From Linyphia triangularis (lineage: Eukaryota > Arthropoda > Arachnida > Araneae > Linyphiidae): a DNA stretch of 64,000 nt. The notes beneath the pieces were generated by a model, which worked only from the letters and a program-made list of their open reading frames with translations, was not told the DNA's origin and ran no database searches. Shown here in pieces: positions 1-10,792 of this stretch (position 1 is the first letter of the stretch; the number at the start of each line of letters is the position of its first letter). The stretch covers positions 11,601,796-11,665,795 of the forward strand of contig OZ021730.1 of assembly GCA_963978545.1 (NCBI GenBank), in the 5' to 3' direction. The position numbers and the translations under genes are program-made.

Positions 1-42
1 AGAGCTTGTAAATTTCAAAAACAATCTCTAAATATTAATATT

Positions 43-882
43 TCATCTGTAGACCAAAACCTCTTTGGGTCCTGCAGCACAACCTTCATTCTGGTTGTAA
101 CATTCTGAACCAAGTTTGCTTAAACATACAACTGATGTTGATTGGACATCGCCAATGGAACCATGATTGCAATGGGATGGTGATTGACAGACATCCGGGT
201 CAACATACAGCTCAGTTGCTTCTGAATAGTAGCTAAGTTCTTTAATGTTGTGTGTGGAAATTTTGCTGTGCACAGTCATCACTGTCATTTCACTTTGAGC
301 TGAAAATGCTGGTGGAGCTAACAATCTCACAGCAAAGTCATCAAGATCAAATTCTGTAGATTCGCTTATCAATTTACAATTCTGCTTTCTATTATTCACA
401 AGTAGACACGCCAAGTACTCAGTTTTCTCATACTGCTGTTTCCATACAGCACCTATTTTTGAGTTTTGTTTGCATTCTAAATTTAATCCACAACAGCAGC
501 AACCTCCTGTATTCCAGCACCAAGTAGGGTTGCATGAAACTCCTCGGCATCCTTTCCATGTCCACACTCTGTTTCCTAAACACATCCTTCCACCACAATA
601 CCCATTGCATTCACCAACACATACCCCCTTAACTTCAGTGTTAAATTCTCTCTCGCAGGTGCAATACAGAAACTTTGTATTATATATCTGAGCAATTTGT
701 GGTATAACCAAAGATATTGTTGGTTCATTTGTTATTTTGTCTGATTTTACTTTGAAAGAAACCCCATTGCCCTCAACCAAGTCAATTATTCCTGATTCAA
801 CTCCATCTAATTTTATTTCTCCAGAATCTGTAACTGTTTCTCTAAGCATTGTTTCTTTGTACTTCATTGCAGTGTGTTTCAT
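43..882 (-). pseudogene. cysteine-rich ORF of unknown function, 3' half of a broken gene
   Basis: A 279-codon minus-strand ORF that I do not recognise. It is very cysteine-rich: residues 74-137 hold a dense cluster with Gly and Trp between cysteines, including the run GCCCCG near residue 127. No signal peptide or clear membrane segment is visible. It overlaps the next ORF (842-1534) by 41 nt in another frame, and that ORF also becomes cysteine-rich towards the overlap, so the two look like one coding region split by a frameshift or an unrecognised intron. Clustered cysteines behind a basic cleavage-like site would suit a secreted or envelope-glycoprotein-like protein, for example a phlebovirus-type fusion domain as found in some retroelement envelopes. 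That is only a pattern-level guess. A host extracellular protein is equally possible. Confidence 0.4.
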
Positions 883-1534
883 CTTCAGAATTCAGTGTTC
901 CCCATGGCAATTGAAGATCACCATCCATATCTTCTTCTGTTGCACATTTACATATTCCAGGAACATTGAAACAAGTCAGAAAGCAGCTTCCGTGTTTCCC
1001 AAATTCAAACCAGATGTTATGACGTCTTCTGTAATTTAGCTTTACAGAGTCACTCAATATAGAGCTTTGTCTCTGCATTTCATGGGCAGAGCTATTACCC
1101 TCTATTTTGACAGCTGAGAGGCCATTTGACTTTTCATTGAAATGTTCATTATTTCTTCTTTCATGAGCACTTCCTGTCCTGATCCCAGGTCGTAATCTAA
1201 TGTCACTTGATTCCTCTTGTTGTTCCATCAATGACCTCTTATGTCTATGCTTGTCTCTTGACATGATCCTTGTTAATCTGTCACTTCTTCTCTTTTCAAC
1301 TCCTGGTCTTGCAATGTGTGGTGATTCTGCAAACCTGGGATTCAACTGGCCAGTGCCCAATGGTATCTGCTGAACTGTGCCATTTGGACCTGCTGTATTA
1401 GGGCTTCCACTTCCAGCAGCTACTTGTATGCCTGACTGGCCTGCAATGTTGATCCCACCGCCATTAGATGCATGTGCCATCCCAAAGTTGTCAGGGCCCA
1501 TTTCTCTCCTGGCGTGTCTTCCAGTGTGTACCAT
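842..1534 (-). pseudogene. ORF with basic cleavage-like site, 5' half of the broken cysteine-rich gene
   Basis: A 230-codon minus-strand ORF starting at an ATG at 1534. The first 65 residues are Gly/Ala/Asn-rich and low in complexity. A strongly basic stretch follows (residues 80-100) that ends in RHKR before Ser, which matches the furin rule R-X-K/R-R. The C-terminal third has several cysteines and stops 41 nt inside the neighbouring ORF, which carries on the cysteine-rich character in another frame. No domain was recognised and no signal peptide is visible at this start, so the true 5' end may lie on an upstream exon. Function unknown; read it together with 43-882. Confidence 0.4.
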
Positions 1535-1581
1535 GTGGAAGGAAATATTTACTAATGCTTCTGTTGGGATATAAACAAAGT

Positions 1582-1904
1582 GGAATGAATATGGCTGAGC
1601 TTCTTGAGTCTTTTAACATTGCGATAGGAATGGAGGAACCACTCTTACTGCATGTTAGCCAAGTTTTAGCTTGGCTAGAGATGAAAGTTGCTCGCTATTC
1701 TGATTTCTACTTATGGGAATACATTTTGTTATGGCATTCTAATAGCTGCGCTAATTTTACAAATTGTAAATTTTTTGCAAGTAGATAATCAAGTGATTTT
1801 TGTTGATGCTATATTTTGGAATCAATGTATGGCTGAGCTTCTCAAGTCTTAACATTGCGATAGGAATGGAGGAACCACTCTTACTGCATGTTAGCCAAGT
1901 TTTA
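1582..1904. repeat. pair of ~85-bp direct repeats
   Basis: A segment of about 85 bp at 1582-1668 recurs at 1818-1904 with a few substitutions and small indels. Both copies contain ATGGCTGAGCTTCT near the start and GTTAGCCAAGTTTTA at the end. About 150 bp of AT-rich sequence separates them. No coding capacity is evident; it may be a small segmental duplication downstream of the cysteine-rich gene. The following stretch to about 2190 shows no gene or element that I can support. Confidence 0.7.
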
Positions 1905-2189
1905 TAGGAATACTTTCAGCTTGACGTTAATAACGATCATTTAACTTCTGAAAATCTACAATTTCATAAAGATAAATAGGTTTCTCTTGTAAGGCAATCC
2001 ACATGACAGCACAAACACCTTTTGTCAATTTAGATACTTGGGGCTTGACAACACAACAAGCCCTGCAGTAACTGGCAGTAATTAGATAAATATCAATAAA
2101 TCTTACACCTTGCAAGTTTTAAAAGTGAAGTAAGAAAACAAGTACTTTAAGAATGCATTGGCGATCTTGGCAGAATGCAGAAATCTGTA

Positions 2190-2549
2190 CTGCCAAATAC
2201 TTCATAATATTTACTAAAATTTTCAAATTTATATATATTCGGAAGTTATGCTGACCATGTACATATATCGAATAATAAATAACTATAAAAATACAGAAGT
2301 TAAATTATAAAATACTTCATGATTAATTACAGTATTATACATACATTTTAATTTAAAATCCCTACGTAATTGAAATTATATTAGCAGGAAGAATATCAAA
2401 TTTATATATATATTCGGAAATTATGCTGACCATGTACACATACATCGAATAATAAATAACGAAAAAAATACAGAAGTTAAATTATAAAATTAATTACATA
2501 CATACATTTTAATTTAAAATCCCTACGTAATTGAAATTATATTAGCAGG
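2190..2549. repeat. AT-rich dispersed tandem repeat, about two units
   Basis: Two successive units of roughly 170-180 bp share landmarks in the same order: a TATATATATTCGGAA block, GCTGACCATGTACA, CGAATAATAAATAA, ACAGAAGTTAAATTATAAAAT, then CCCTACGTAATTGAAATTATATTAGCAGG. Diverged units of the same repeat are found at 9738-10055 and 30365-30682, so it is dispersed as well as tandem. The array ends exactly where the minus-strand SINE tail begins at 2550. Confidence 0.8.
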
Positions 2550-2725
2550 TTGGTTGGTTGTATTCAGATTATCTGGCGCCGTCAGCAACACGAGGGCTAT
2601 AATGCGCCGAAACATTCGTCATTAGACAAGCCAACATACATTTACAAACACCCATGCCAACACGGGACTCGAACCCGCAACCTCGCGGTCTAGAAGCTAG
2701 TACGCTAACCACTATACCGTTTGGT
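2550..2725 (-). mobile_element. tRNA-derived SINE, copy 4 (minus strand)
   Basis: Reverse complement of the SINE seen at 39308, 40385 and 41859. Read on the minus strand it has the A-box-like TAGTGGTTAGCG, the B box GGTTCGAGTCC, a short body and a 3' hairpin that begins CGGCGCATTATAGCCC and closes in GGCGCC, followed by an AACCAACC tail. The tail abuts the AT-rich repeat at 2549. No target-site duplication can be seen, because the 5' end runs into rearranged filler and then LINE A1. Confidence 0.85.
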
Positions 2726-2750
2726 ACGCTAACCACTATAACCACTATAC
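2726..2750. other. iterated filler at SINE/LINE head-to-head junction
   Basis: Between the SINE 5' end and the start of LINE homology are 25 bp made of repeated copies of the adjacent SINE end: ACGCTAACCACTATA is repeated once and ACCACTATAC follows. The last TAC also matches the LINE sequence (TACATACC), which gives a small microhomology at the join. This looks like templated end joining, not a simple insertion boundary. Confidence 0.65.
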
Positions 2751-3374
2751 ATACCAAACCCACTTCGCTGTTTTAAGTGCCAAAGATTTGGACATTCCCA
2801 AACGGCTTGCCGCGGGGAAATTGATATCTGTGCACGCTGTGCAGGAAGTGGCCATGGTAGTAGTACATGCACCCTACCTGAAAAGTGCGTCAATTGTAAA
2901 GGAGCTCATCCATCTTTCTCCCGGAAATGTCCCAAGTGGATAGAGGAGAAAGAGATACAAACCGTTCGTGCCAACCAAAACTTGACGTACTTTGAGGCAA
3001 GAAAACAGGTAGAGGCCCGGACACCTCGTGTTGGCGTTGCATATGCTGACGCTTGTAAAAAGTCAGTGTCTCAGAAAAGCACACAGACAGAGAGCCTTTC
3101 ACTGCCACTTACTAGATTACCCCAAAGGTCATCTTCTTCAGAAATAGTTAAAAAACCATTAATAGTTAAAAAATCTCTTGCAAAGTCCAAAGCTTTGCAA
3201 GCAATAAAGCTAAAATCAGCAAAGGGTGTTGCTCTAAGAGATAAATCTACCAACCCTTTTAACATCCTTGGCTCCCTTAGAGATACAGATGAGGTGAAAT
3301 TATACCCATCTGATGACGATGATATCCTTGAAGAAGATCCCAACCCCCCTTTAAAATTTTCTTTTAATAATTAA
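2751..3374 (+). pseudogene. A1 ORF1 remnant (CCHC zinc-knuckle protein, C-terminal part)
   Basis: The reading frame is open from the 5' truncation to TAA at 3372-3374. It keeps all three zinc knuckles: CX2CX4HX4C starting at 2769, a second CX2CX4HX4C, and CX2CX3HX6C. A Ser/Lys-rich tail ends in an acidic patch (DDDD, EED). In intact relatives the N-terminal half has a conserved FEKVSPF...RSGDLLVEV region, which is missing here. ORF1 proteins of this type bind the element RNA. The stop overlaps the ORF2 start as TAATG. Confidence 0.85.
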
Positions 3375-6300
3375 TGGCTTCTTTTGTTTCTTGGAACTGT
3401 CGCGGTTTTAGGTCTAGGAAGGATGATGTGAAGAACATCATTTCACTTTACCATCCAGCATGTTTGGCACTTTAAGAAACTCTCTTGAAGGATTCTTGTA
3501 TATCTAAGATCCGTGGATATAGTTGCATTAGAAAAGATGTTACCCGTAGTAATACAGTGTCTGGAGGAGTTTGTCTTTTTATCTCTCATGATTACCCCAG
3601 CACTGTACTCACACTGCGCACATCTCTACAGGCTGTGGCTGCGAGACTTCATTTACAGTCCCTTCTCACAGTCTGTTGCCTATACCTACCGCCACATGCT
3701 ATCATCCGCCAAGAGGAGTTGAATGACCTTATTGATCAGCTTCCAGTACCATTTTTACTGCTCGGTGACTTTAATGGACACAGTACTATGTGGGGTAATG
3801 CTAATACGAACCCTCGTGGGAGACAGATGGAAAAGTTGCTTTCTGATCACTCTCTCTGTCTCCTGAATAATGAGGAGAAAACTTATTTTCATGAACCCAC
3901 TAGAACATTCCATTCACTTGACTTAGCCATTTGTTCCCCTGTACTTTTTCCATATTTGAATTTTGCTGTTGGAAGTGATCTACACAACAGTGATCACTTC
4001 CCTGTCCTCATTTCGCATGCAGGTAGTAGTGGCGTGACCAGCCGTCTACCTACTTACAAATACCATAGGGCAAATTGGGATAAATTTTCTGAATTGGCTG
4101 TTATAACGGGAACAATGGTGGACAGTGAGGATGTTGATACTGCTGTCCAAAATGTCACTGAAGCAATTTTAAATGCTGCTGACTCCTCCATTCCTAAGAC
4201 ATCACCTAGAACACTGCGGCACTGTAAACCATACTGGAATTCAGATTGTCAGTCTGCATACAAGAAACAAAAGAAGCTATGGGGTATCTTCCGCAGATAC
4301 CCAACAACAGGAAACCTTATCGCCTTTAAAAAGGCAAAGGCAGTTGCTCGTAGGGTTAGACGTCAGAGTCAAAAGGATTCTTGGATAAGTTATGTATCTT
4401 CAATTACGTCTAAAACATCAAGTAAACAGTTGTGGAAGAAGGTTAGAGCGGCCAACGGTTTGTATCCGGAATATTCTTGTCCGATACTTCAAACCGGAGC
4501 TGCTGTGTTCTCTTCCCCTGAAGATATTGCTAACCTTATTGGTGAAACTTTTGAAAGAGTGTCCAGTCCCGATTCTTATAGTCCTACTTTTCTAGTGACT
4601 AAGAATCGTGCTGAACGGACTGGAATTAACTTCAAAAGCAATATTGATTACTCCTACAACTGTGACATTAAGATGTACGAATTGAAGAATGCTTTATCTA
4701 AAGCACATAACACCAGTCCAGGTCCAGATGGGATCAGTTACCAAATGCTTCGCCATTTAAGTCCAGATTCTCTTTTTAACATCCTTTTTCTCTTTAATCG
4801 AATCTGGAAGGAGAACATCTTTCCTACCTTGTGGCGGGAAGCTACTGTAATACCCATTCTGAAACCTGGAAAGGATCCCAAGGATCCTCTGAACTATCGA
4901 CCGATAGCATTAACGAGCTGCCTTTGTAAGACCTTTGAACGTATTGTAAACGCCCGACTCTCTTACATGTTAGAAAAAGATAAATGTATTTCACCTTTCC
5001 AGAGTGGGTTCCGACGAGGACGGTCCACTCTTGATAACATCGTGAAACTAGAAACAGATGTTCGTAATGCCTTTGTGCAGAGGAATCATCTTGTTTCAAT
5101 CTTTTTCGACATTGAGAAGGCGTATGATCATACGTGGCGATATGGTGTCCTGCAAACTCTATTTAATTTTGGTTTTAGGGGTAATCTTCCCCTTTTTATT
5201 CAAAATTTTTTATCATCTCGTGTTTTTAGAGTTCGCATAGGAACTACATTTTCTAATTATTTTAACCAATCTGAGGGAGTTCCTCAAGGTTGTGTTTTAA
5301 GTGTCACACTTTTTAATCTACACATCAGCAACATCCTTCATGTCCTTTCACCCTTTGTTCATGGAACTTTGTATGTTGATGATTTGCAAATCTCATGCCA
5401 AGGATCAAACATGCGCTTGATTGAGCGTCAATTACAAACTGCTGTTAACAGACTTGTAGAATGGTGTGACAAAAACGGCCATAAACTGTCACCATCTAAA
5501 AGCAGTTGCATCCACTTCTGTAGGAGGAGGGGTCTTCACCCTGACCCTGAAATCCACATACGCAACACGCCCATCCCTGTTGTCAATCAAATAAGGTATC
5601 TGGGAGTCATTTTTGACAATAGGATGAATTTTCTCCCACATATATTGTCCTTGCGCAAGAAGTGCGATAAATCGCTTAATATCCTCAAGGTGCTCTCAAA
5701 TACATCTTGGGGTGCTGATCGCATTTCTTTGCTGCGTATTTACAATTCGGTTATCTTATCCCGTATTGACTACGGATGCGTTGCGTATGGGTCTGCAGGA
5801 GTATCCCTTCTATGAAGATTGGATACTGTCCATCACACTGCTGCCCGTATTTGTTCAGATGCATTTCGCACTTCACCCATTGAAAGTCTGTTGACAGAGT
5901 GTAGTCTACTTCCACTTGACTTGAGACGTAAAAAATTAAGCGCCAACTACTACTGTAGAATTATGTCTGATCCTTTTCACCCTTTACGTAAGTTGAGACT
6001 TGATGCTTATCTTGGTAGGTTATATGATGCTCGTCCATCTAACGTCCGACCACTTTCTGAAAGAGCGAAATCCATCTTGATGGATGCAGCTCTAAGTGAC
6101 GTAGTTACCCAAACATTTATCACTCAATCCTTTCCACCGTGGGATATTCAATCTTTCCACTTTCTCAATCCATTTGCGATGTATTGCAAGGCAGACACTG
6201 CCCCAGAAATATTGCAACAAATCTTTTGTGATCACCGCTCTCAGTATGCTGACTATGAAGCAGTATTTACTGATGGATCCAAAGCAGGTGAACGTGTTGG

Positions 6301-7054
6301 CTGTGGTACTGTGTCCGACACATCCACAGTCGCTTTTACACTTCATAAATCCTGCTCGGTTTTCACTTCTGAGATGACAGCAATTTCTTGTGCACTGCTG
6401 CATATCTCACTCTGCCACAATCGCAAATTTTGTGTGTATTCTGACAGTTTAAGCTCCTTGTCAAGTCTGGAGCAATTTAAGACCAATAGCCATCCACTTG
6501 CCTTTGACATTTTGTCAAAGTTACACACACTTGAGAGGAAAGGATTTACTATATTGTTCTGCTGGGTACCTAGTCACATGGGAATTTCAGGAAATGAATT
6601 GGCCGATGCTGCTGCTAAAGCGGCCTCAATCCCGCTGCAGCAGCCAGTTCCCTACCAAGATATTAAGACTTCAATTCAGAAGTTCATATTATCCTTACGT
6701 CAAGAAGCATGGGATTTGCAAACGAACAACAAACTCCATACCATCAAAAATCATCTTCTTAAATGGCCAGTTAATCCAATGCGTCGGACAGATGTCAAAC
6801 TGACTCGTCTGCGCATTGGTCATACCCGATTGACGCACCGACATCTATTGCTGGGAGAAGATCCACCTGTTTGCGATATTTGTCGTTGCGATCTTACTGT
6901 GTCTCATATTTTAATTTCTTGTCCTGAGTTTCACTCTCATCGTCTTAGGTTTTTTAAGAGTACCAGTTTAAGTCTTCAGGATTTGATTGGGGAAACTCCC
7001 CATCCAAATCTTTTTGCATTTTTAAGATCAATCGGGTTTTTAAATCACATCTAA
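3374..7054 (+). pseudogene. A1 ORF2 (endonuclease-RT-RNase H) with two nonsense codons
   Basis: Full-length ORF2 frame interrupted by TAA at 3473-3475 (codon 34, CAA in relatives) and TGA at 5813-5815 (CGA in relatives). Otherwise open. Endonuclease motifs include WNCRG, GDFNGH and SDHFP; RT motifs include FFDIEKAYD, EGVPQGCVLS and YVDD; RNase H has FTDGSK, TSE, YSDS and GNELADAAA; the C-terminal finger is CDICRCDLTVSHILISC. The CGA-to-TGA change is a transition of the kind typical of aging copies. Translation of the upstream ORF1 would end in TAATG coupling. Confidence 0.93.
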
Positions 7055-7266
7055 CTGTTTTAAACATATCCATTTTTTAAATTTTATTAACCTCGTCATC
7101 ATTTTAGAAATGTGTTTTTAACATTCTTAAATTATAATATGTCACATCTCATCATATTTATTATTCATCTTCCATCCTAGTTTTTCTTTTATCTTTTGTT
7201 TTGGCGCAGTATGGCCCTTGTGTTGCCTTTGCGCCATAAAAAGCCTAAACAAATAAAAAAAAAACC

Positions 7267-7545
7267 TTGAAAGACCTCCTGGAAGGCATTTTCATTAAAT
7301 TTTGATATCTCTGAGTTGTTCAATGTTACACAGTCTTAATGAAGTCTAGCCATGCTGCTAAAAAAATCAAATACAATTTATACTATTAAGTACTTTCAGA
7401 AATGATTGCAATGCCCCCTACCGGTATCTTCTTTCAGCATTGGTCATATATTTTAAGGCGTAATAGCTATATGGAGTCATACTGCACCGAAATGTCGTTA
7501 AATCGATACCTGTGTGATGGTCGTACCTTCCGGGAGGTCTTTCAA
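7267..7545. repeat. 20-bp inverted repeat enclosing 239 bp of non-coding DNA
   Basis: TTGAAAGACCTCCTGGAAGG at 7267-7286 is matched, with one mismatch, by its reverse complement at 7526-7545. The interior is non-coding. The left arm directly follows the A1 tail. It could be the remnant of a short inverted-repeat transposon into which A1 inserted, but no flanking duplication was found, so it is reported only as an inverted repeat. Confidence 0.5.
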
Positions 7546-9737
7546 TGGAAACTGTCCTAGTTTTTTCAGTCTGTAGAGTTAAAAAATTGAGATAACTCCC
7601 TAATATAGCTAAACAATTCACACAACGCTATCTGTTACGATCACTGTCGTGTATACTCATTTTAAAGAATGACTGAAAAGCGTCGGCAAGGTTCGATAGC
7701 GAGACCTTTCCCATGTTGCCCAAACATTCTGCCTTTTAACAACTTATTTAATTATATATTTCAAAGTATTTTTAATAATTTTTTGAAGTAAACCAAATGT
7801 AGGTATTTAATGTATGTTTTTAACTTCAAAGTCGAATTTCTCAAAATGAATTTCTCAAAATGACTTTTTTCATGTTTGGGGGCACATAGCTTAAAATCTA
7901 TGACATAAATGTTTGAAATTTTTTATACCTGTTTCTCTAATGTATTTAAGTACTTTAACACAAGGAATTATTGATAAGTAGTATATTTTTTTTAAAAATA
8001 ATTAGTCTATAATTTTTCTTAAACATATTTTTAGAAAATCATAATTATTTTAATTTTTAAAAAATAAAAAAAATCTCGTGTTAAAGTATTTAAAAGTATC
8101 CAAATATTATACTGTGAAAGTTTCATAATGATTGAAGAATCAGTTATTAAATGAGATGCCCCAAAAGTTGTTGAATTTAATATGGGCTCCTATGGATTTT
8201 GTTTTTAATTTTTAGTCAAATATAAGTAAAATAATAGGCTAACCTTCCTCTTCAAAAATCTATTAAACATATAAAACACTGTTATATTAGAGAAATCCTT
8301 AATAGACTAGGGATGAACCATATTTTACTAACAGTTAAAAGTTATTGATACTTAAACTCACGCGATCGTTTGGCGCAGTATGGCCAAGTGTGGCCCTTGT
8401 GCCAATAAACACCAACCAACTAAACTCACGCGAACAAAGTTACCTAATTTTCTAAGTAACAGTTATTCATTTATTATAAATGCAATAGATGGCGCTAGTA
8501 TGTCCATATATTTCTGTTATTGAAGATTAGAATCACAGGGGGAGTATCTGACGCAACATTCTTTAGAATTATGGATTTAGGGAAGAAATGCATGCGTGTT
8601 CATTTACGTTGTTTTTAAAAAAATCTTTAATAAGCTCAATTAAATTGGCCTAGAACAGTATTGGAAATTGGAATAAAAAGCTGCATTAATTGTTGTTGGA
8701 CTTTAGACTCCGTTTAAATTTATCAAACTGGGTGATTTCAAGGAAATAGAATTCAATACAGGGAACCAGACAAGAGGCCATGAATATTTAAGCTTTTTAA
8801 AAAATATTTTTGTTCACAATTTTAACACTAATAATTTTACGCAATAAGCTATAATAATTGAATATATAAGTTATTTCAAATACACTGAGATAACTTGTTA
8901 AATATGTTATATATTTAATAATTTACTATACAAAAATAAATAGTGCTTTTTATAGGCTGTTGAAACTAATTTTAAATGGCTAATTCAATATATAATATTT
9001 CGTTATTTCCTGATAATTTTAATGTAACTGCAGTTATTTAACAATAAATGTTAAGAAGTTTTGGAGAGATACACTGACAAGCATTACCTAATTACTATAT
9101 TTTGGATCCCAAGAACTAGATTTCAAAACAGAACATTTTGAGATGAAAAGTAAAATAGCTAATAAAATTAGGTTTTATGCAAAATGTATCCTTGCTGCCT
9201 ATTAATGGTGTTGCGCTTTCCTAATATTTGCTTAAAACTTTTCAAATATACATTCAAATAAATTTTTTCTTATTTTATAGTTTTTCTTTAAAACAACAAG
9301 CAAACTCATTTCTTTTAAAAAATGTTCAAGAGGAATTCCAACAAGAGATATTTACTCTTTCAATTGAAGAATTAACATTTTGTTATTTCAAAACTGGCTT
9401 ACATTTTTAATTACCTTAATTTTAGTTAAAAGAAAAATTGTCTGTTTAACTGAGAAACAAAACCATAATTTATTAATTATTATTAATTTGCTCACCATGT
9501 CTTATATAAAAATCCACTTAAGCAATAATTTTAGAAATAAATTAATTTTAGAAGATAAAATAGTTTATTGATTATACATATGAGATAATGCTAATTTCAT
9601 TTTAAATTAAGGCTTTATTATATATGATATCAAGATAATAATCTATAATTCAAAGACAGTATTTATACAATGGAATGTTTCCCTGAAAAAAAAATTAATA
9701 AAGCTAAACAATTTAAAAATAATATGAGTAGACATCT
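7546..9737. other. AT-rich non-coding stretch (duplication left arm begins at 7665)
   Basis: No coding region, RNA gene or recognisable element is visible apart from the 55-bp insertion at 8366-8420. The stretch is strongly AT-rich, with only short accidental ORFs. From 7665 onward it is repeated at 28292 at an offset of 20627. It is probably ordinary host intergenic or intronic DNA. Confidence 0.6.
8366..8420 (+). mobile_element. 55-bp insertion consisting of a LINE-type 3' hairpin and tail
   Basis: A 55-bp insert is flanked by a perfect 13-bp target duplication TAAACTCACGCGA (8353-8365 and 8421-8433). The insert holds TTGGCGCAGTATGGCC, then GGCCCTTGTGCC, then the tail AATAAACACCAACCAAC. 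It thus matches only the 3' terminal hairpin and tail shared by the LINEs and SINE. It is best explained as an extremely 5'-truncated retrotransposition event. The hairpin body differs somewhat from those of A, B and C, so the donor may be a fourth family. Confidence 0.85.
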
Positions 9738-10055
9738 ATGCCAAATACTTCATAATATTATCAGGAATAATATAAAATTTATATATATTTTGGAAATTAC
9801 ACGTACACATATATCAAATAATAAATATATCAAATAATAAATAACTATAACAATAATTCATAATATTATCAGGAAGAATATCAAATTTATATATTTGGAA
9901 ATTATACGCACACATATATCAAATAATAAATGAAGATAAAAATACAGAAGTTAAATTATAAAATTAATTACATATATACATTTTAATTGAAAATCCCTTC
10001 GTAATAGAAATTATATTAGTATGAAGAACATCAAATTTATATATATATATTCGGA
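9738..10055. repeat. AT-rich dispersed tandem repeat, left duplication arm
   Basis: About two and a half diverged units of the repeat described at 2190-2549. Shared landmarks are CCAAATACTTCATAATAT, the TTTATATATAT block, CAAATAATAAAT, ACAGAAGTTAAATTATAAAAT and TTCGTAATAGAAATTATATTAG. The array stops inside a unit at TATATATATTCGG, exactly where base composition jumps and the unknown coding-like block begins. Confidence 0.75.
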
Positions 10056-10439
10056 AAATGGGATTATTACACGCAACGCGACTTTCTTCAAAAATATCTT
10101 GAAAATCCCATCTATGACACTTTTGATCGCAATCAACTATTGACGGGACTCTCAAAGTCGCACTATTCGGCTTTGAAATTACAAGAGGCACAAGAGCTTT
10201 ACACGAATATTGTCACACGATCGACAGACGCGTCCGAAGCCGCCCGTGCCGTTTTTACGGACCAGAAGATGCGGAAGGAGCTCGAACCTTACTGGACACA
10301 ACAAGCTTGTCGGATTATCGTAAGTCCTGTTTTATTCTGCTGTTGTACTCTCTTTATTACACTCAAGGCATCAGGCTCCCGGCCCCAGACATTCATCAGT
10401 CCCGGCCCCACTTCTATTCAGTCCTCAAAAAAAGAATAA
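10056..10439 (+). CDS. unknown protein fragment, 5' end missing
   Basis: An open frame running from the edge of the AT-rich repeat to TAA at 10437-10439. Its first 90 residues look like a real soluble protein, with mixed charged and aromatic composition and GC content well above the flanks. The first in-frame ATG-like start is at or after 10140, but coding character begins at the boundary, so the N-terminus is probably lost. A GTAAGT follows the coding-like part at 10320, which could be a splice donor or chance. The tail then turns hydrophobic and Ser/Pro-rich. It converges with, and overlaps by about 22 nt, the minus-strand ORF at 10418, a tight arrangement more like a DNA virus than a host gene. 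Product not recognised. The duplicate is at 30683-31066. Confidence 0.4.
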   Translation, partial: KWDYYTQRDFLQKYLENPIYDTFDRNQLLTGLSKSHYSALKLQEAQELYTNIVTRSTDASEAARAVFTDQKMRKELEPYWTQQACRIIVSPVLFCCCTLFITLKASGSRPQTFISPGPTSIQSSKKE

Positions 10440-10786
10440 TTGCCCATATAATTTAATTTCTCAGCTAAAGCTATTGCGATAGCTAGATAGTCAGGTTTAT
10501 TGGATAAGAGTTCTGAGGGTACCATACCTGCCCCGACATAACATATGTCGGCGCCGATGAACTTTTCTAGGTAAAAATAAGTGGCCATATCTGCTGTGGC
10601 TATTCGCCCTTCTCTGGCTAGTTCTGCGAGAAATTCGTCTATGAATGTTTCAAAGTCATTCAATGCAACTTCTCGAGTATCCGTAATAAGAGGGGCCACT
10701 TCAAACGGGCTTTCTGGCAGTCGTAGATTTCTCTGAATATCGAGAAATGAAAAATTGATTAAAGATTCTTCCTTCAGACTCACCAT
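10418..10786 (-). CDS. unknown 122-aa protein Y, unit 1 (longest version)
   Basis: ATG at 10786, stop at 10418. The protein is soluble, mixed alpha-type in composition, with an acidic centre (FETFIDEFLAEL) and a conserved ADICYVGAGMVPSELL stretch. I do not recognise it. It begins 6 nt after the stop of ORF X (10793-10993), so X and Y lie head to tail in a compact arrangement. This copy has an extra C-terminal segment (ending NYSFFED) that repeat unit 2 lacks, so it probably carries the natural 3' end. The start region ATGGTGAGT resembles a splice donor, so the start is not certain. Confidence 0.45.
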   Translation of the reverse strand: MVSLKEESLINFSFLDIQRNLRLPESPFEVAPLITDTREVALNDFETFIDEFLAELAREGRIATADMATYFYLEKFIGADICYVGAGMVPSELLSNKPDYLAIAIALAEKLNYMGNYSFFED

Positions 10787-10792
10787 GAAGCG

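Larger units (their letters stand above)
2748..7264 (+). mobile_element. LINE family A, copy A1, 5'-truncated
   Basis: A family A non-LTR retrotransposon of about 4.5 kb. It lacks the 5' UTR and the N-terminal part of ORF1; homology starts just before the first zinc knuckle. ORF1 and ORF2 follow, then a 3' UTR with the family hairpin (GGCGCA at 7203 paired with TGCGCC) and a tail that runs into about ten A residues at 7255-7264. No target-site duplication is recognisable: the left end is fused to a SINE through filler. Two nonsense codons in ORF2 make it inactive. Confidence 0.9.

Noticed and set aside
842..882. Programmed ribosomal frameshift joining the two cysteine-rich ORFs
   Set aside because: No convincing slippery heptamer or downstream structure was seen in the 41-nt overlap; mutation, intron or sequencing error is more likely.
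2190..2549. CRISPR-like array
   Set aside because: Only about two long AT-rich units with no spacer pattern, in a eukaryotic context.
7267..7545. Complete MITE with 20-bp terminal inverted repeats
   Set aside because: No flanking target duplication or known terminal motif could be found; reported only as an inverted repeat.
9228..9571. Small plus-strand ORFs in AT-rich DNA
   Set aside because: Composition follows the surrounding AT-rich DNA (Phe, Leu, Ile, Asn, Lys), with no domain or homology to any other ORF in the window.
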